Below, in pieces: positions 25,345-33,942 of a stretch of DNA of 64,000 nt. A model generated the notes under the pieces. That model worked only from the letters and a program-made list of their open reading frames with translations, did not search any database and was not told the origin of the DNA. Position 1 is the stretch's first letter. Each line of letters opens with the position of its first letter. Source of the stretch: CAZGOM01 sp964527265 (GTDB taxonomy: Bacteria; Planctomycetota; Phycisphaerae; Phycisphaerales; Phycisphaeraceae); NCBI GenBank assembly GCA_964527265.1, contig CAZGOM010000004.1, positions 1-64,000 on the forward strand, written 5' to 3'. A program made the position numbers and the translations under genes.

Positions 25345-26097
25345 TTATTCCCAGGCTTTGTTGGCGGAATCGGTGGTGTCATCGAGGACCCAGAGGTCGT
25401 TGCGTTGGCCGCGGATGAGTGATTCGATATGCCCGTCGGCGAACATGAGGTTGAGTGCGAGCGTGTTGCCGCGGAGGTGGCCGCGTGGGCGCTGGTCGTT
25501 GAGGTTGACGGAATTGTTGAGGGTTTTGACCCACTCGATTTCGGCATAGGACCTGTTGTCGCCGGCGAGGAGGAGCCTGGCAGGGCTCATTTTGATTTGA
25601 GTCAGGGTGCGGCGCTGGCTCCAGTAGCCGGCGTCATTGACGTCGCGGGAGGAGGTGAGCTCCAGGTTGATGCCGTAGTACCCGGAGTTGTAGATGGTGG
25701 AGAGGTCGCGGCGGAAATTGGCTTCGGGGCAGATGAAACCTTTGACGTGCATGTCGACGCGTTTGGTTGAATTGGAGGCACCGACGAGTGTGCCGTCCAA
25801 ATTGTCGCCGGTGACTTCATCTACGCGTGATTCACCTGACCAGCCCATGTAGGGGGCGAGGCGGATCATCCAGCGGGAACTGTGGCGTTTGGTGAAGGGG
25901 AAGGCGGAGTCGCGTTGGTCGGCGACATACCCGAACATGGCGATGGATTGCTGGCGCACCTGAGACATGCAGACGATCTGGCGAGCGCGGAGGCGGGCCT
26001 GTCCGATGGTGGGGAGCGTCATGGCGACGAGCACGGCAATGACGGCGATGACGACGAGGAGCTCAACGAGGGTGAAGGCGGGAAGGAGACGGCGCAT
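25345..26097 (-). CDS. Prepilin-type pseudopilin (planctomycete type II-like)
   Basis: 250 aa. The N-terminus is a class III signal, RRLLPAFTLVELLVVIAVIA, cut after the Ala before Phe, leaving the N-methylated Phe and a hydrophobic helix. The C-terminal part has LMFADGHIESL, resembling the H-x-DG tail of the many planctomycete pseudopilins of the DUF1559 type, though the full H-X9-DG signature is incomplete. It would join a type II secretion or pilus-like structure. A GGAG lies at normal distance from the start. A perfect 14-bp palindrome lies 46 bases upstream of the start. Confidence 0.85.
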   Translation of the reverse strand: MRRLLPAFTLVELLVVIAVIAVLVAMTLPTIGQARLRARQIVCMSQVRQQSIAMFGYVADQRDSAFPFTKRHSSRWMIRLAPYMGWSGESRVDEVTGDNLDGTLVGASNSTKRVDMHVKGFICPEANFRRDLSTIYNSGYYGINLELTSSRDVNDAGYWSQRRTLTQIKMSPARLLLAGDNRSYAEIEWVKTLNNSVNLNDQRPRGHLRGNTLALNLMFADGHIESLIRGQRNDLWVLDDTTDSANKAWE

Positions 26098-26142
26098 GGA
26101 GGCTCCAGAAGAAGTGAGGGTCAGTGATATGAGGATGATATA

Positions 26143-26156
26143 TCAACCTAGGTTGA
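26143..26156. promoter_or_regulatory. Perfect 14-bp palindrome, likely operator
   Basis: TCAACCTAGGTTGA reads the same on both strands and lies in an AT-rich stretch upstream of the pseudopilin gene. The GGTT/AACC half-sites suit a dimeric regulator of the GntR or LacI type. A similar AACAACCTAGGGTG occurs upstream of the Gfo/Idh/MocA gene near 61600. Confidence 0.6.
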
Positions 26157-26318
26157 ATGCAAGCCGATTTTGAGGTTTGAGGGGATAGACGGCAGGGATT
26201 CGATTGAGTTTGAGAAGGGATGAATTTCCGGGCTGCTGGTTTGTGGAAGAGTGCCGCAAAGCCAATAAAAACCTCACTTGCGTGCCGATTTAGTAAGAGG
26301 CGGTTCAACCAGATGCGC

Positions 26319-29114
26319 TCAGGATTGGGCGGCTTCGCGGAGTTTGCGGAGGATGTCGAAGGCCTGGACGGGGGTAAGGTTGTCGATGTCGAGGGTTTTG
26401 AGTTTGGCGAGGGCGGGGTGGTCGAGGTATTCAGTGAAAAGAGAGAGTTGTTCGTTGGGTTTGGGTTTGCGGGATTTTTTGGAGGAAGCGGCGGAAAGAG
26501 CGCCTTCATCGTGACCCTCGGGCTGAGGGAGAGGGGGGGAAGAGTGGCTGACGGCGAGTTGGGAGAGGAGTGCGTTGGCGCGGTTGACGACTTCCTTGGG
26601 GAGGCCGGCGATTTTCGCGACGTGTATGCCATAGGAGCGGTCGGTGCGTCCGGGTGCGATGCGGTGGAGGAAGACGATTTCCTCCTGCCATTCGCGGACG
26701 GTGACGTGGAGGTTGGTGACGTTGGGGTAGCCGGTGCCGGCCGGTTCGACATCGGCGAGGCTGGTGAGTTCGTGGTAGTGGGTGGCGAAGAGCGTGCGAG
26801 GTTGTTTCTGGGCGAGGTGCTCGGCGATGGCCCAGGCCAGGGAGAGGCCGTCCAGGGTGCTTGTGCCGCGGCCGATCTCGTCGAGGATGACGAGGCTTTT
26901 AGCGGTGGCGTGGTGGCAGATGTTGGCGGTTTCGGTCATTTCCACCATGAAGGTGGATGCGCCGGCGTGAAGTTCGTCGCTGGCGCCGATGCGGGTGAAG
27001 ACGCGATCGCAAAGGCCGACGGTGCCGGCATCGGCGGGGATGTAGCTGCCGGTGTGGGCGAGCAGGGTGAGGAGGGCGGCGGTGCGGATGTAGGTGGATT
27101 TACCGGCCATGTTGGGGCCAGTTATAAGGGCGAGGGTCTGGCCAGGATCGGTGGCGGAGGTGGAGCCCAGGAGGATGTCGTTGGGGACGAAGCGGTCGCC
27201 GAGGATCTGGTCGAGGACTGGGTGGCGGCCGGCTTTGATGTCGAGGATGGGTTCATCGACGAGTTCAGGGCAGCAGTAGCGGTATTTCACAGCGCGATCA
27301 GCGAAGCAGGCCAGGACATCAAGTTCGGCGGTGGCTTCAGCAAAGGCGTGGAGCTGGGGGAGGCATTCGGCGATCTGGGTGCAGAGGCCAAAGAAAAGCT
27401 CGCCTTCGCGGGCGATGGCGCGGTCCTTGGCGGTGAGGACGCGGCCTTCGTAGTCTTTGAGTTCGGGGGTGATGAAGCGCTCAGCGTTTTTGAGGGTCTG
27501 CTTGCGGGACCATTCGGCGGGGGCTTTGTCGCGCTGGCCGGCGGTGAGTTCGATGTAAAAGCCGAACACTTTGTTAAAGCCGACTTTGAGGGAATTGATA
27601 CCGGAGGACTGGATGAGGGTTTTTTGATAGCTGGCGAGCCAGACGTCGGAGTCGGTCTGGAGCTGGCGGCATTCGTCGAGCTGGGGGTCAAAGCCGTCGC
27701 GGATGAGGCCGCCGTCGCGCATGTGGTTGGGGGGCGACTCGATGCAGGCTTTGAGGAGGTGGTCGGAGAGGGCTTTTAAGCCCGGGGCGAGTGCGGCAAG
27801 GCGTTCGTAAAGGGGGCGGACGCTGGGGCGGGCTTCGAGGAGTTCGGCCAGGCGTGGGCCCTGGGCGAGGCTGATGGCGAGGGCGACCAGATCGCGGGGC
27901 GTGGCGCGGCCGATGGCGACGCGGGAGAGGATGCGCTGGACATCCTGAATGGAATCCAGGACGGTGCTGAGGGCGTCGCGGAAGGCGGCGTCTTCGATCA
28001 TTGCTCCGACGGTTCGCTGCCGGGTTTTGATGGCTTGCTTGTCGGCCAGGGGATAGCAGAGCCACTGGCGCAGGAGGCGCTTGCCCATGGGCGTGGCGCA
28101 TTTCTGGAAGACGCCCAGCAAGGTGCCCTGAGTGGAGTTGGAGCGGATGGTGCGTTCGACTTCGAGGCTGCGAAGGGAGGTCTGATCGACCACCATGAAT
28201 TGAGAGGGCTCAAAGCGGCGGGGCGGTGAGAGATGAGGGAGTGCCCCGGAGGGTTTTGGGCTGCTGCCGCCGGAGGTGACGGCGACTTTGGTTTTCTGCG
28301 TTTCAAGGAGGTAGTGGATGACTGCACTGGCGGGGCCGATAGCGGAGTCTTCGTCGGAGAGGCCAAAGCCGGAGAGGGTGGCGACGCCGAACTGGGTTTT
28401 GAGGGTCTGGATGGCGTCTTTGTTACGGAACTGCCAGGCAGGGCGGCCGGCGACGGCGCAGTTTAAAGGCTCGGCAAGCTGGGTGATGCGCTGTGGGGGG
28501 CGGTGGTCGCTTGTTTCGACGTAGAGGAGCTCGCTGGGGCGGATGCGGGCGATTTCATCGGAGAGAGAGGTGAGAGGGAAGGTGGCGAGATGGAATTCTC
28601 CGGTGGAGAGTTCGGCCCAGGCGACGGAAGCACCCGGCCCGGAAGTGCCCTTGGGGTCGGTGATGTCATGGAAAACGACGGCTGCGAGGTGGTTGGAAGC
28701 GCCTTCTTCAAGGAAGGATTCGTCGGTGAGGGTGCCGGGGGTGATGACGCGGGTGACATCGCGACGGACGACGCCTTTGGTGTGGGCGGGGTCTTCCATC
28801 TGTTCGCAGACGGCTACGCGGTGGCCGGCCTGGATCATGCGGCGGAGATAAGACTCGGCGGCGTGGAAGGGGACGCCGGCCATGGGGACATTTTTGGTGC
28901 GTTGGGTGAGAGTGACGCCGAGGACTTTGTGGACGAGGATGGCGTCGTCGAAGAACATTTCATAAAAGTCGCCCATGCGGAAGAAGAGAACGCAGTCAGG
29001 ATGTTCACGCTTGAAGCGGAAGTACTGACGCATCGCCGGGGTGTCGATATTGACGGAGGGATCGATGCCGGGGGGCCGCTCTATGGGTGCTTCTTGTTCG
29101 GACGTATCTGGCAT
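26319..29114 (-). CDS. mutS: DNA mismatch repair ATPase MutS
   Basis: 931 aa, slightly long for MutS. Domain I begins near residue 30 with the mismatch-recognition pattern FFRMGDFYEMFFDDA. The ATPase has the Walker A GPNMAGKST at about residue 666, then STFMVEMTETANI, LVILDEIGRGTSTLDG (Walker B) and FATHYHELTSL. MutS binds mismatches and recruits MutL. A Ser/Pro linker near residue 860 is encoded by a degenerate copy of the CCCT/GAGGG repeat (26511-26538), an unusual insertion that accounts for some of the extra length. No mutL is in the window. Confidence 0.97.
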   Translation of the reverse strand: MPDTSEQEAPIERPPGIDPSVNIDTPAMRQYFRFKREHPDCVLFFRMGDFYEMFFDDAILVHKVLGVTLTQRTKNVPMAGVPFHAAESYLRRMIQAGHRVAVCEQMEDPAHTKGVVRRDVTRVITPGTLTDESFLEEGASNHLAAVVFHDITDPKGTSGPGASVAWAELSTGEFHLATFPLTSLSDEIARIRPSELLYVETSDHRPPQRITQLAEPLNCAVAGRPAWQFRNKDAIQTLKTQFGVATLSGFGLSDEDSAIGPASAVIHYLLETQKTKVAVTSGGSSPKPSGALPHLSPPRRFEPSQFMVVDQTSLRSLEVERTIRSNSTQGTLLGVFQKCATPMGKRLLRQWLCYPLADKQAIKTRQRTVGAMIEDAAFRDALSTVLDSIQDVQRILSRVAIGRATPRDLVALAISLAQGPRLAELLEARPSVRPLYERLAALAPGLKALSDHLLKACIESPPNHMRDGGLIRDGFDPQLDECRQLQTDSDVWLASYQKTLIQSSGINSLKVGFNKVFGFYIELTAGQRDKAPAEWSRKQTLKNAERFITPELKDYEGRVLTAKDRAIAREGELFFGLCTQIAECLPQLHAFAEATAELDVLACFADRAVKYRYCCPELVDEPILDIKAGRHPVLDQILGDRFVPNDILLGSTSATDPGQTLALITGPNMAGKSTYIRTAALLTLLAHTGSYIPADAGTVGLCDRVFTRIGASDELHAGASTFMVEMTETANICHHATAKSLVILDEIGRGTSTLDGLSLAWAIAEHLAQKQPRTLFATHYHELTSLADVEPAGTGYPNVTNLHVTVREWQEEIVFLHRIAPGRTDRSYGIHVAKIAGLPKEVVNRANALLSQLAVSHSSPPLPQPEGHDEGALSAASSKKSRKPKPNEQLSLFTEYLDHPALAKLKTLDIDNLTPVQAFDILRKLREAAQS

Positions 29115-29132
29115 TGGGACAATTTAGCAGGT

Positions 29133-29174
29133 TGGGGTCTGGGGTCTAGGGTCTGGGTTCCGGTCAGAGGAAGA
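29133..29174. repeat. Single-arm heptad element E
   Basis: Units TGGGGTC, TGGGGTC, TAGGGTC, TGGGTTC (29133-29160) then CGGTCAGAGGAAGA, upstream of mutS. Confidence 0.88.
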
Positions 29175-29186
29175 TGTCCATTGTGG

Positions 29187-29240
29187 GGTTGGGGTGGATC
29201 GTTTACCACTAAGACACCATGACACGAAGGTCAGATGAAG
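29187..29240. repeat. ACCACTAAGACACC dispersed repeat, copy 1
   Basis: GGGTTGGGGTGGATCG, then TTACCACTAAGACACCATGA and CACGAAGGTCAGA. A second copy with a few substitutions is at 36270. Confidence 0.8.
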
Positions 29241-29497
29241 GTGAGAAAGAGGGTGGTGTTTTAAGTGGTTATAAGAGCGATTGGCTGGGTGAACGGAATT
29301 CATGGTTGTGTGAAGAGGTTGGGAAAAGGTGTGAAGATGGATGCAGGGTGGTTGAGGGTGAGTGGGGGGAAGGCGATGTGGGGCGGTGTGGGTGATTGGA
29401 GCTTATATTCAGGTGATTTGTGTTTATGATGGCGCGGGCAAGACACCCCTTGGATGCAGTGTGGAATGTGCCGCCGGGAATTGGGTGAGCCATTGCG

Positions 29498-29526
29498 TTG
29501 CACTCGGGGGAGGTTGTCGTTACAAT
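29498..29526 (+). promoter_or_regulatory. Sigma70 promoter of rplU
   Basis: TTGCAC (29498-29503), a 17-base spacer, and TACAAT (29521-29526), 42 bases before the start. Same -10 as the tRNA-Ser promoter. Confidence 0.8.
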
Positions 29527-29567
29527 GTTGGGCCTTGTCCATTTTCGGTTAAACAGAGGTTTGGACC

Positions 29568-29888
29568 ATGTACGCAATTATTGAAGACAGCGGAACGCAG
29601 ATCCGTGTCGCTCAGGGTGATGTGATTAAGATCGCCCTGCGCCAGTTGCCGGATAACTCCGGCAAGATCACCATTGACCGGGTTCTCCTGGTGGGTGGCA
29701 TCGAGGGTACGCCGGCGAAAGTTGGCGCGCCTTTGGTGGACGGCGCCAAGGTTGAGCTGGAAATTCTTTCGCGCGAAAAGGACGAGCGGGTTGTTATCCG
29801 TAAGTTCCGTCGCCGGAAGAACTACCGCCGTCACCGCGGGCACCGGCAGGAATACCTGAAGGTCAAGGTTACGTCTTTGACGGCCTGA
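29568..29888 (+). CDS. rplU: 50S ribosomal protein L21
   Basis: 106 aa, the normal length. MYAIIEDSGTQIRVAQGDVI matches the L21 N-terminus, and ILSREKDERVVIRKFRRRKN plus the basic YRRHRGHRQEYLKVKV match its rRNA-binding part. L21 is an early large-subunit assembly protein. Its usual partner gene rpmA (L27) does not follow; a terminator-like hairpin and a small membrane protein gene come next. It has its own sigma70 promoter and is apparently transcribed alone. Confidence 0.97.
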   Translation: MYAIIEDSGTQIRVAQGDVIKIALRQLPDNSGKITIDRVLLVGGIEGTPAKVGAPLVDGAKVELEILSREKDERVVIRKFRRRKNYRRHRGHRQEYLKVKVTSLTA

Positions 29889-29981
29889 TCTTTGGGCTTT
29901 GCCTGGCGGGCTTTGACGGCTAGAGATGGCTGGTTAAGGCGCAGTTGGGTGATTCTGCTCATACGAATGACTATCATGCAT

Positions 29982-30010
29982 CGGCTCGGGCTTGCCCGAG
30001 CCGGTGTTTG
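29982..30010 (+). terminator. Likely terminator of rplU
   Basis: CGGCTCGGG and CCCGAGCCG pair perfectly around CTTG (29982-30003), followed by GTGTTTG. The T run is weak. Confidence 0.65.
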
Positions 30011-30154
30011 TTATTTTGGGGTGGTGTGGGATTTTTGGAACTTCATGCAAGCCGGCGGGTCGAACCCCTATAGAAGAAGACAGGCGGAGCGTGTTTTCAC
30101 AAATGATTGTGTGGAGATACGAGGCCGATTGTCACGGGCAAAAAGGGTGTTATC

Positions 30155-30331
30155 ATGCCGGTTATGACTTTCACAACAATATTGCTCGATGCGGTTTCGA
30201 TGCTTGGCGCCGGCATGATTGATCCCGCTCCGCCGCGGAATTACATGTGGGCGATGATTTTTCAGATCATTTTCATGCTGGCGTGCGTCGGCGTGAGCGT
30301 GAAATGGACGAAAAAGACACATCAGGATTAA
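30155..30331 (+). CDS. Small membrane protein, unknown
   Basis: 58 aa from ATG at 30155. The sequence MPVMTFTTILLDAVSMLGAG is followed by PPRNYMWAMIFQIIFMLACV, which forms one TM helix (about residues 29-48), and a charged tail WTKKTHQD. Polar Asp and Pro just before the helix suggest a short hairpin or N-terminal amphipathic helix. No family recognised. It may be cotranscribed with the two small exported protein genes downstream, with 115 bases between. Confidence 0.55.
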   Translation: MPVMTFTTILLDAVSMLGAGMIDPAPPRNYMWAMIFQIIFMLACVGVSVKWTKKTHQD

Positions 30332-30446
30332 TGGCTGTGGTTGGTCTGGATGTGTTTTGCGATATGCACAAAGCAGTGCCGCGAAGCGGTGCTGAAAAAG
30401 TGACGGGGCTGATCAAGTTTTTTACCCTTAGTTAAGGAGTCATGCC

Positions 30447-30728
30447 GTGAACCGCAAGACCCTCGGAGCGCTGATCGCGCTGAATGTCGTGCTCTTGGCC
30501 GGATTGGCCGCTGTTTGTCTTGCGCCCAAACAGGCGCAGGCGCAGGGGTTTGCCGGGTCGAGCTATTTGATGCTGGCCGGTGATGTGACGGGACGCGAGC
30601 AGCAGGCTGCGATTTACGTCATTGACGTGAATACGGGGCAGATTGCCGCGTTGTTCTTCAATGGCTCCAGCGGCAAATGGGAAGAGATTGCGTACAAGAA
30701 CGTTGCTGACGATCTCGTCGGGAAATGA
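30447..30728 (+). CDS. Small exported protein, unknown
   Basis: 93 aa. GTG start at 30447 with AAGGAG 7 bases upstream. Residues 1-33 are a signal peptide or anchor (ALIALNVVLLAGLAAVCLAP, cut after AQA). The mature part reads SYLMLAGDVTG, AIYVIDVNTGQIAALFF and FNGSSGKWEEIAYKNVADDL, one or two blades of a propeller or a small beta domain. An ATG-CCG-TGA triplet overlaps the start codon. The next gene (30806) is 77 bases on and also encodes a small exported protein. Confidence 0.8.
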   Translation: MNRKTLGALIALNVVLLAGLAAVCLAPKQAQAQGFAGSSYLMLAGDVTGREQQAAIYVIDVNTGQIAALFFNGSSGKWEEIAYKNVADDLVGK

Positions 30729-30805
30729 GCTTGATACGTGTCACTTTGGCTTTGACTGTTTGGCCTTGAGTGTTCCGGTCTGACGCCTTTTTCTGGAGAT
30801 ATAAG

Positions 30806-31150
30806 ATGAAACCGATTCAAACTGCCTGCTTTGCACTGATTGGGTCTGCCTTTGTTCTGGGCGCCCTTTTGCTGGTGAATATCCAAGACCGCTTCACCCC
30901 CCAGGCCGAGGCCGGGCTGGTGATTGCGCGTGACCGCTTCACGTTGCTGACCGCCAAGACGAAGATCGGCGAAGAAAACCTCTTCGTGATTGAAAACACG
31001 AGCCAGAAGCTGCTGGTGTACAAGGTCGAAGTGCAACGCAACAACATGATCCTGGCGGGTGTGTTCCCGATTGGGCAGTTCTTTGCAGCGCGCGGTGGGG
31101 GCGGCGCGGGCGGACGACCCAGCAACACTTCGGGCAAGGTGACGCGCTGA
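30806..31150 (+). CDS. Small exported protein with Gly-rich tail, unknown
   Basis: 114 aa from ATG at 30806 (GGAG upstream). An N-terminal hydrophobic segment (ACFALIGSAFVLGALLLVNI) is either a signal peptide or an anchor. The middle (VIARDRFTLLTAKTKIGEEN, then LFVIENTSQKLLVYKVEVQR) is beta-rich. The C-terminus is Gly/Arg-rich (AARGGGGAGGRPSNTSGKVTR). It forms a pair with the preceding gene and is closed by a terminator at 31189. Function unknown. Confidence 0.8.
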   Translation: MKPIQTACFALIGSAFVLGALLLVNIQDRFTPQAEAGLVIARDRFTLLTAKTKIGEENLFVIENTSQKLLVYKVEVQRNNMILAGVFPIGQFFAARGGGGAGGRPSNTSGKVTR

Positions 31151-31188
31151 AGCGCTTGAACCTCGTGTTAAGTGATGTCTAAAAATAG

Positions 31189-31218
31189 CGCCCCGGGCTG
31201 TCTAAGCAGCCTGGGGCG
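31189..31218 (+). terminator. Terminator between the small exported protein gene and bioB
   Basis: GCCCCGGGCTG (31190-31200) with CAGCCTGGGGC (31207-31217), one G-U pair, loop TCTAAG. A TACAAT -10-like sequence overlaps its 3' edge at 31222. Confidence 0.75.
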
Positions 31219-31262
31219 TTGTACAATCTGTGGGTTCTAAAAGCACTGTTTGAAAGCGACTT

Positions 31263-32354
31263 ATGACTCAGATCGACTACGACGCGCAGACCGCACGCAT
31301 CGCCCAGCTTGCCGGGCAGGTTTTGGGTGGGGGGCAGATTTCCCGTGAGGAGGCGCGCGAGCTGGCCAGGACGGAAGGGGATGCGCTTTACGACCTTTAT
31401 TTCTGGGCGAACAAGATCCGCATTAAGTTCGTGGGGCGGAATGTGAAGTTCTGCTCGATCGTGGCGGCGAAGGTGGGTAACTGCAGTGAAGACTGCGGGT
31501 ATTGCTCGCAGTCGAAGCACCACAAGACACATGTGGCACCGGGCAAGCTGTCTGTAGAAGAGATGACACAGGCGATGGAGCAGGCGCTGGGGTCTGGCGC
31601 CAATTCGTTTGGGATTGTGAACTCAGGGCGCGGGCCTACGGATGCGGAACTGGATTGGCTGGAGCCGTTTTACAAGAATGCCGTGGAGAACGGGAAGATC
31701 CGTCCTTGTGCGACGCTGGGTGAATTGAACCCGGAACATGCGGACCGCCTGGTGGGGATGGGCGTGCTGAGGATCAACCACAACCTGGAGACCTCGCGGC
31801 GCAACTTCCCGAAAGTCGTGACGACGCACAGCTATGAGGATCGACTTAAGACGATCAAGACAGCCAAGGCGGCGGGGCTTTCGGTCTGCTCAGGCGGGAT
31901 TTTTGGGATGGGTGAAGAATGGGAAGACCGGATCGACATGGCCATGGACCTGCGCGAACTGGGCGTGGAAGTGGTGCCGATCAATTTCCTGAACCAGATT
32001 GCGGGCACGGCACTTTACGGCAAGCAATCAGATCTTACCCCGATGGAAGCGCTGAAAATCGTTGCGTTGTATCGGTTCATGCTGCCGGAGAAGGAACTCA
32101 AAATCGCCGGCGGGCGTGAGAAGATTCTGCGTGATATGCAGTCATGGATGTTCTTTGCGGGCGGTTCGAGCTTCTTGATTGGGAACTACCTGACGACGTT
32201 CGGGCGCACGCCGCAGCAGGACCACCAGATGCTGTCAGACCTGGGCATGCCTTTCACCACGTTCGACGAGGTGGAGCATGAGGCGCCTGCGCCGCAGCCG
32301 TCCGGTGGTCTGGCTGGTAAGCGTCAGTTTGCGTTGCCGGTGGTGAATGGCTGA
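31263..32354 (+). CDS. bioB: Biotin synthase
   Basis: 363 aa. The radical SAM cluster motif is C74-x3-C78-x2-C81 in NCSEDCGYCSQSKHH, typical of BioB, which also uses a second [2Fe-2S] cluster as sulfur donor. Further BioB blocks are IVNSGRGPTDAELDWL, NHNLETSRRNFPKVV, CSGGIFGMGEEWEDRIDMA and NFLNQIAGTAL. It inserts sulfur into dethiobiotin. No other biotin gene is next to it. The C-terminal ~20 residues (APAPQPSGG linker) are extra. The C-rich codon use fits good expression. Confidence 0.95.
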   Translation: MTQIDYDAQTARIAQLAGQVLGGGQISREEARELARTEGDALYDLYFWANKIRIKFVGRNVKFCSIVAAKVGNCSEDCGYCSQSKHHKTHVAPGKLSVEEMTQAMEQALGSGANSFGIVNSGRGPTDAELDWLEPFYKNAVENGKIRPCATLGELNPEHADRLVGMGVLRINHNLETSRRNFPKVVTTHSYEDRLKTIKTAKAAGLSVCSGGIFGMGEEWEDRIDMAMDLRELGVEVVPINFLNQIAGTALYGKQSDLTPMEALKIVALYRFMLPEKELKIAGGREKILRDMQSWMFFAGGSSFLIGNYLTTFGRTPQQDHQMLSDLGMPFTTFDEVEHEAPAPQPSGGLAGKRQFALPVVNG

Positions 32355-32557
32355 TCTGAATTGAAGTCCTTGGGATTTGGGCAGTGTGAATAGGTATTCC
32401 CTGAAGGGTTTGCCTTAGACCTATAGTTTGTGGTGAAACCAACTTCAAAAGATGGCGTACGGCGAAAGCTGAATGCTTGGCAACGCTGGTTTCGCCTGAT
32501 GTGTAGAAGGGGATTTGGGAGGATGACACGGAGGCGTGTTCGCGTATAGATTTCAGG

Positions 32558-33490
32558 GTGGCTGGAAATTTTAAATTTATGGGGTGTTGGAGTGGGCTTG
32601 TTGTGTTGCTGTTATTTGGTGGGATGTCGGTTGGGTGTTCTGCGTTTGATTTGATTAATGCGCCGATACCGAGGTGGGGGTATGAGAGCGGCAAGGATAT
32701 TCCTTATGGTTTTGCAGAGCGGCAGAAGCTGGATGTTTATCGGCCAATTAATGTTTCAGAGGATGTGAAGGTGGGGGCGCCGGTGGTGATTTTTTTCTAT
32801 GGGGGTGGATGGCGGCGTGGGGAGAAGGAGGACTATCGGTTTGTGGCGGAGGCGTTGGTAAGCAGCGGATTTATCGTGGTGTTGCCGGATTACCGGGTGT
32901 ATCCGGAGGCGGTGTTTCCTGGGTTTGTGGAGGATGGGGCGCTGGCGGTGCGGTGGGTGAAACGGAACATTGCGCGGTATGGAGGGGACCCGAGGCGGGT
33001 TTATTTGATGGGGCATTCAGCGGGGGCGCACATTGTGGCTTTATTGACGTTGGATGAAAGGTATCTGAAGGGGGCGGGACTGGAACGAGGGGATATCCGT
33101 GCGTCGGTGGGGATTGCCGGGCCGTATGATTTTCAGCCGTACGCGGAAGACCATGTGATATTCAATATGGCGGCAGAGGTGGGGACGAAGCGCAATCCGA
33201 GGGTTCAGCCGGTGAATTTTGTGGATGGGCATGCGCCGCCGATGCTGCTGATGCATGGATTGAAGGATGATCTGGTGGATCCGGCTAATTCGATTGAGTT
33301 GGCGGCGGCGATCCAGAAGGCCGGAGGGGAGGTGCGGTTGGTGACGTATTCGGGGATGGATCATCGGTACGTGCTGATGGCGATGGCGTGGCAGTTTGGC
33401 TGGCTGGGGCCTGTGCGTGAGGATTTGCTGGATTTTCTGGATGCGCAGGGGGCGGGCGGGGGGAAGAGCGTTGATTTTGGGTTGGATTAG
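32558..33490 (+). CDS. Alpha/beta-hydrolase lipoprotein (carboxylesterase, HSL/BD-FAE-like)
   Basis: 310 aa from GTG 32558; the ATG at 32579 gives an equally good start. The N-terminus GCWSGLVVLLLFGGMSVGCSA is a lipoprotein signal with Cys after SVG. The oxyanion motif is FFYGGGWRRGEK, the nucleophile is GHSAG (Ser154), and the acid and base are likely in GLKDDLVDP and MDHRY. Enzymes of this type cleave short acyl esters, such as acetyl groups on sugars. The gene is convergent with the VOC protein gene and the stops overlap by 4 bp. Confidence 0.88.
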   Translation: MAGNFKFMGCWSGLVVLLLFGGMSVGCSAFDLINAPIPRWGYESGKDIPYGFAERQKLDVYRPINVSEDVKVGAPVVIFFYGGGWRRGEKEDYRFVAEALVSSGFIVVLPDYRVYPEAVFPGFVEDGALAVRWVKRNIARYGGDPRRVYLMGHSAGAHIVALLTLDERYLKGAGLERGDIRASVGIAGPYDFQPYAEDHVIFNMAAEVGTKRNPRVQPVNFVDGHAPPMLLMHGLKDDLVDPANSIELAAAIQKAGGEVRLVTYSGMDHRYVLMAMAWQFGWLGPVREDLLDFLDAQGAGGGKSVDFGLD

Positions 33491-33918
33491 TAGATGGCCC
33501 AGAAGCCGGGGGTGATGAGTTCGACGAGGTGGTGGTCGGGGTCGCGGAAGTAGAGGCTTTTGGCGCCGGCGGGCCAGGTGACGGTGCTTTCGATGGGGAT
33601 ATTCAGCTGATTTAGGCGGTTTTGCCAGGGGGTGAAGTCGGCGGCGGCGATGGAGAAGGCGAAGTGGGCGGGGCCGGAGGCGTCGTGGGTGGGGATGAAG
33701 CCGGTGCCACCGGGGGGAGCGGGGACGGGTTGGAGGGTTCCTTTTTGCTGGAAGATGAGTAGCACACAGCAGTTAGAGACGTTGAGGGCGATGAGGCGGT
33801 CGGAGTCGAGGAGGGCGGGGAAGCCGAAGAGGTTGCGGTAGAAGTCGGCGGTGGTTTTTGGGTTGGCGGCGTAAAGGGCGGTTTCGAGGATGCCGCCGAC
33901 GGGGGGGATGGAGGGCAT
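33487..33918 (-). CDS. VOC superfamily (glyoxalase/bleomycin resistance-like) protein
   Basis: 143 aa, the typical length. The two beta-alpha-beta-beta-beta halves are visible: TALYAANPKTTADFYRNLFG and AHFAFSIAAADFTPWQNRL, with the C-terminal SLYFRDPDHHLVELITPG that carries a metal-binding Glu. VOC proteins bind a divalent metal and cover lyases, isomerases, dioxygenases and antibiotic-binding proteins, so the reaction is open. Monocistronic and convergent with the esterase. Confidence 0.88.
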   Translation of the reverse strand: MPSIPPVGGILETALYAANPKTTADFYRNLFGFPALLDSDRLIALNVSNCCVLLIFQQKGTLQPVPAPPGGTGFIPTHDASGPAHFAFSIAAADFTPWQNRLNQLNIPIESTVTWPAGAKSLYFRDPDHHLVELITPGFWAIY

Positions 33919-33942
33919 AGTGTGTCCTTAAGATGTTTTATA

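Larger units (their letters stand above)
29115..29497. other. Gene-free region between mutS and rplU with two repeats
   Basis: The region holds a heptad array (29133-29174) and the ACCACTAAGACACC repeat (29187-29240). The rest has no convincing frame, promoter or hairpin until the rplU promoter at 29498. Confidence 0.7.

Noticed and set aside
26220..27779. 519-aa open frame on the + strand opposite mutS
   Set aside because: Pure shadow; residues are Gly/Val/Glu runs and MutS occupies the other strand.
29892..30167. 91-aa frame after rplU, considered as rpmA (L27)
   Set aside because: The translation has none of the L27 features (no GS-rich N-terminus or K-rich beta barrel), so it is treated as noncoding.
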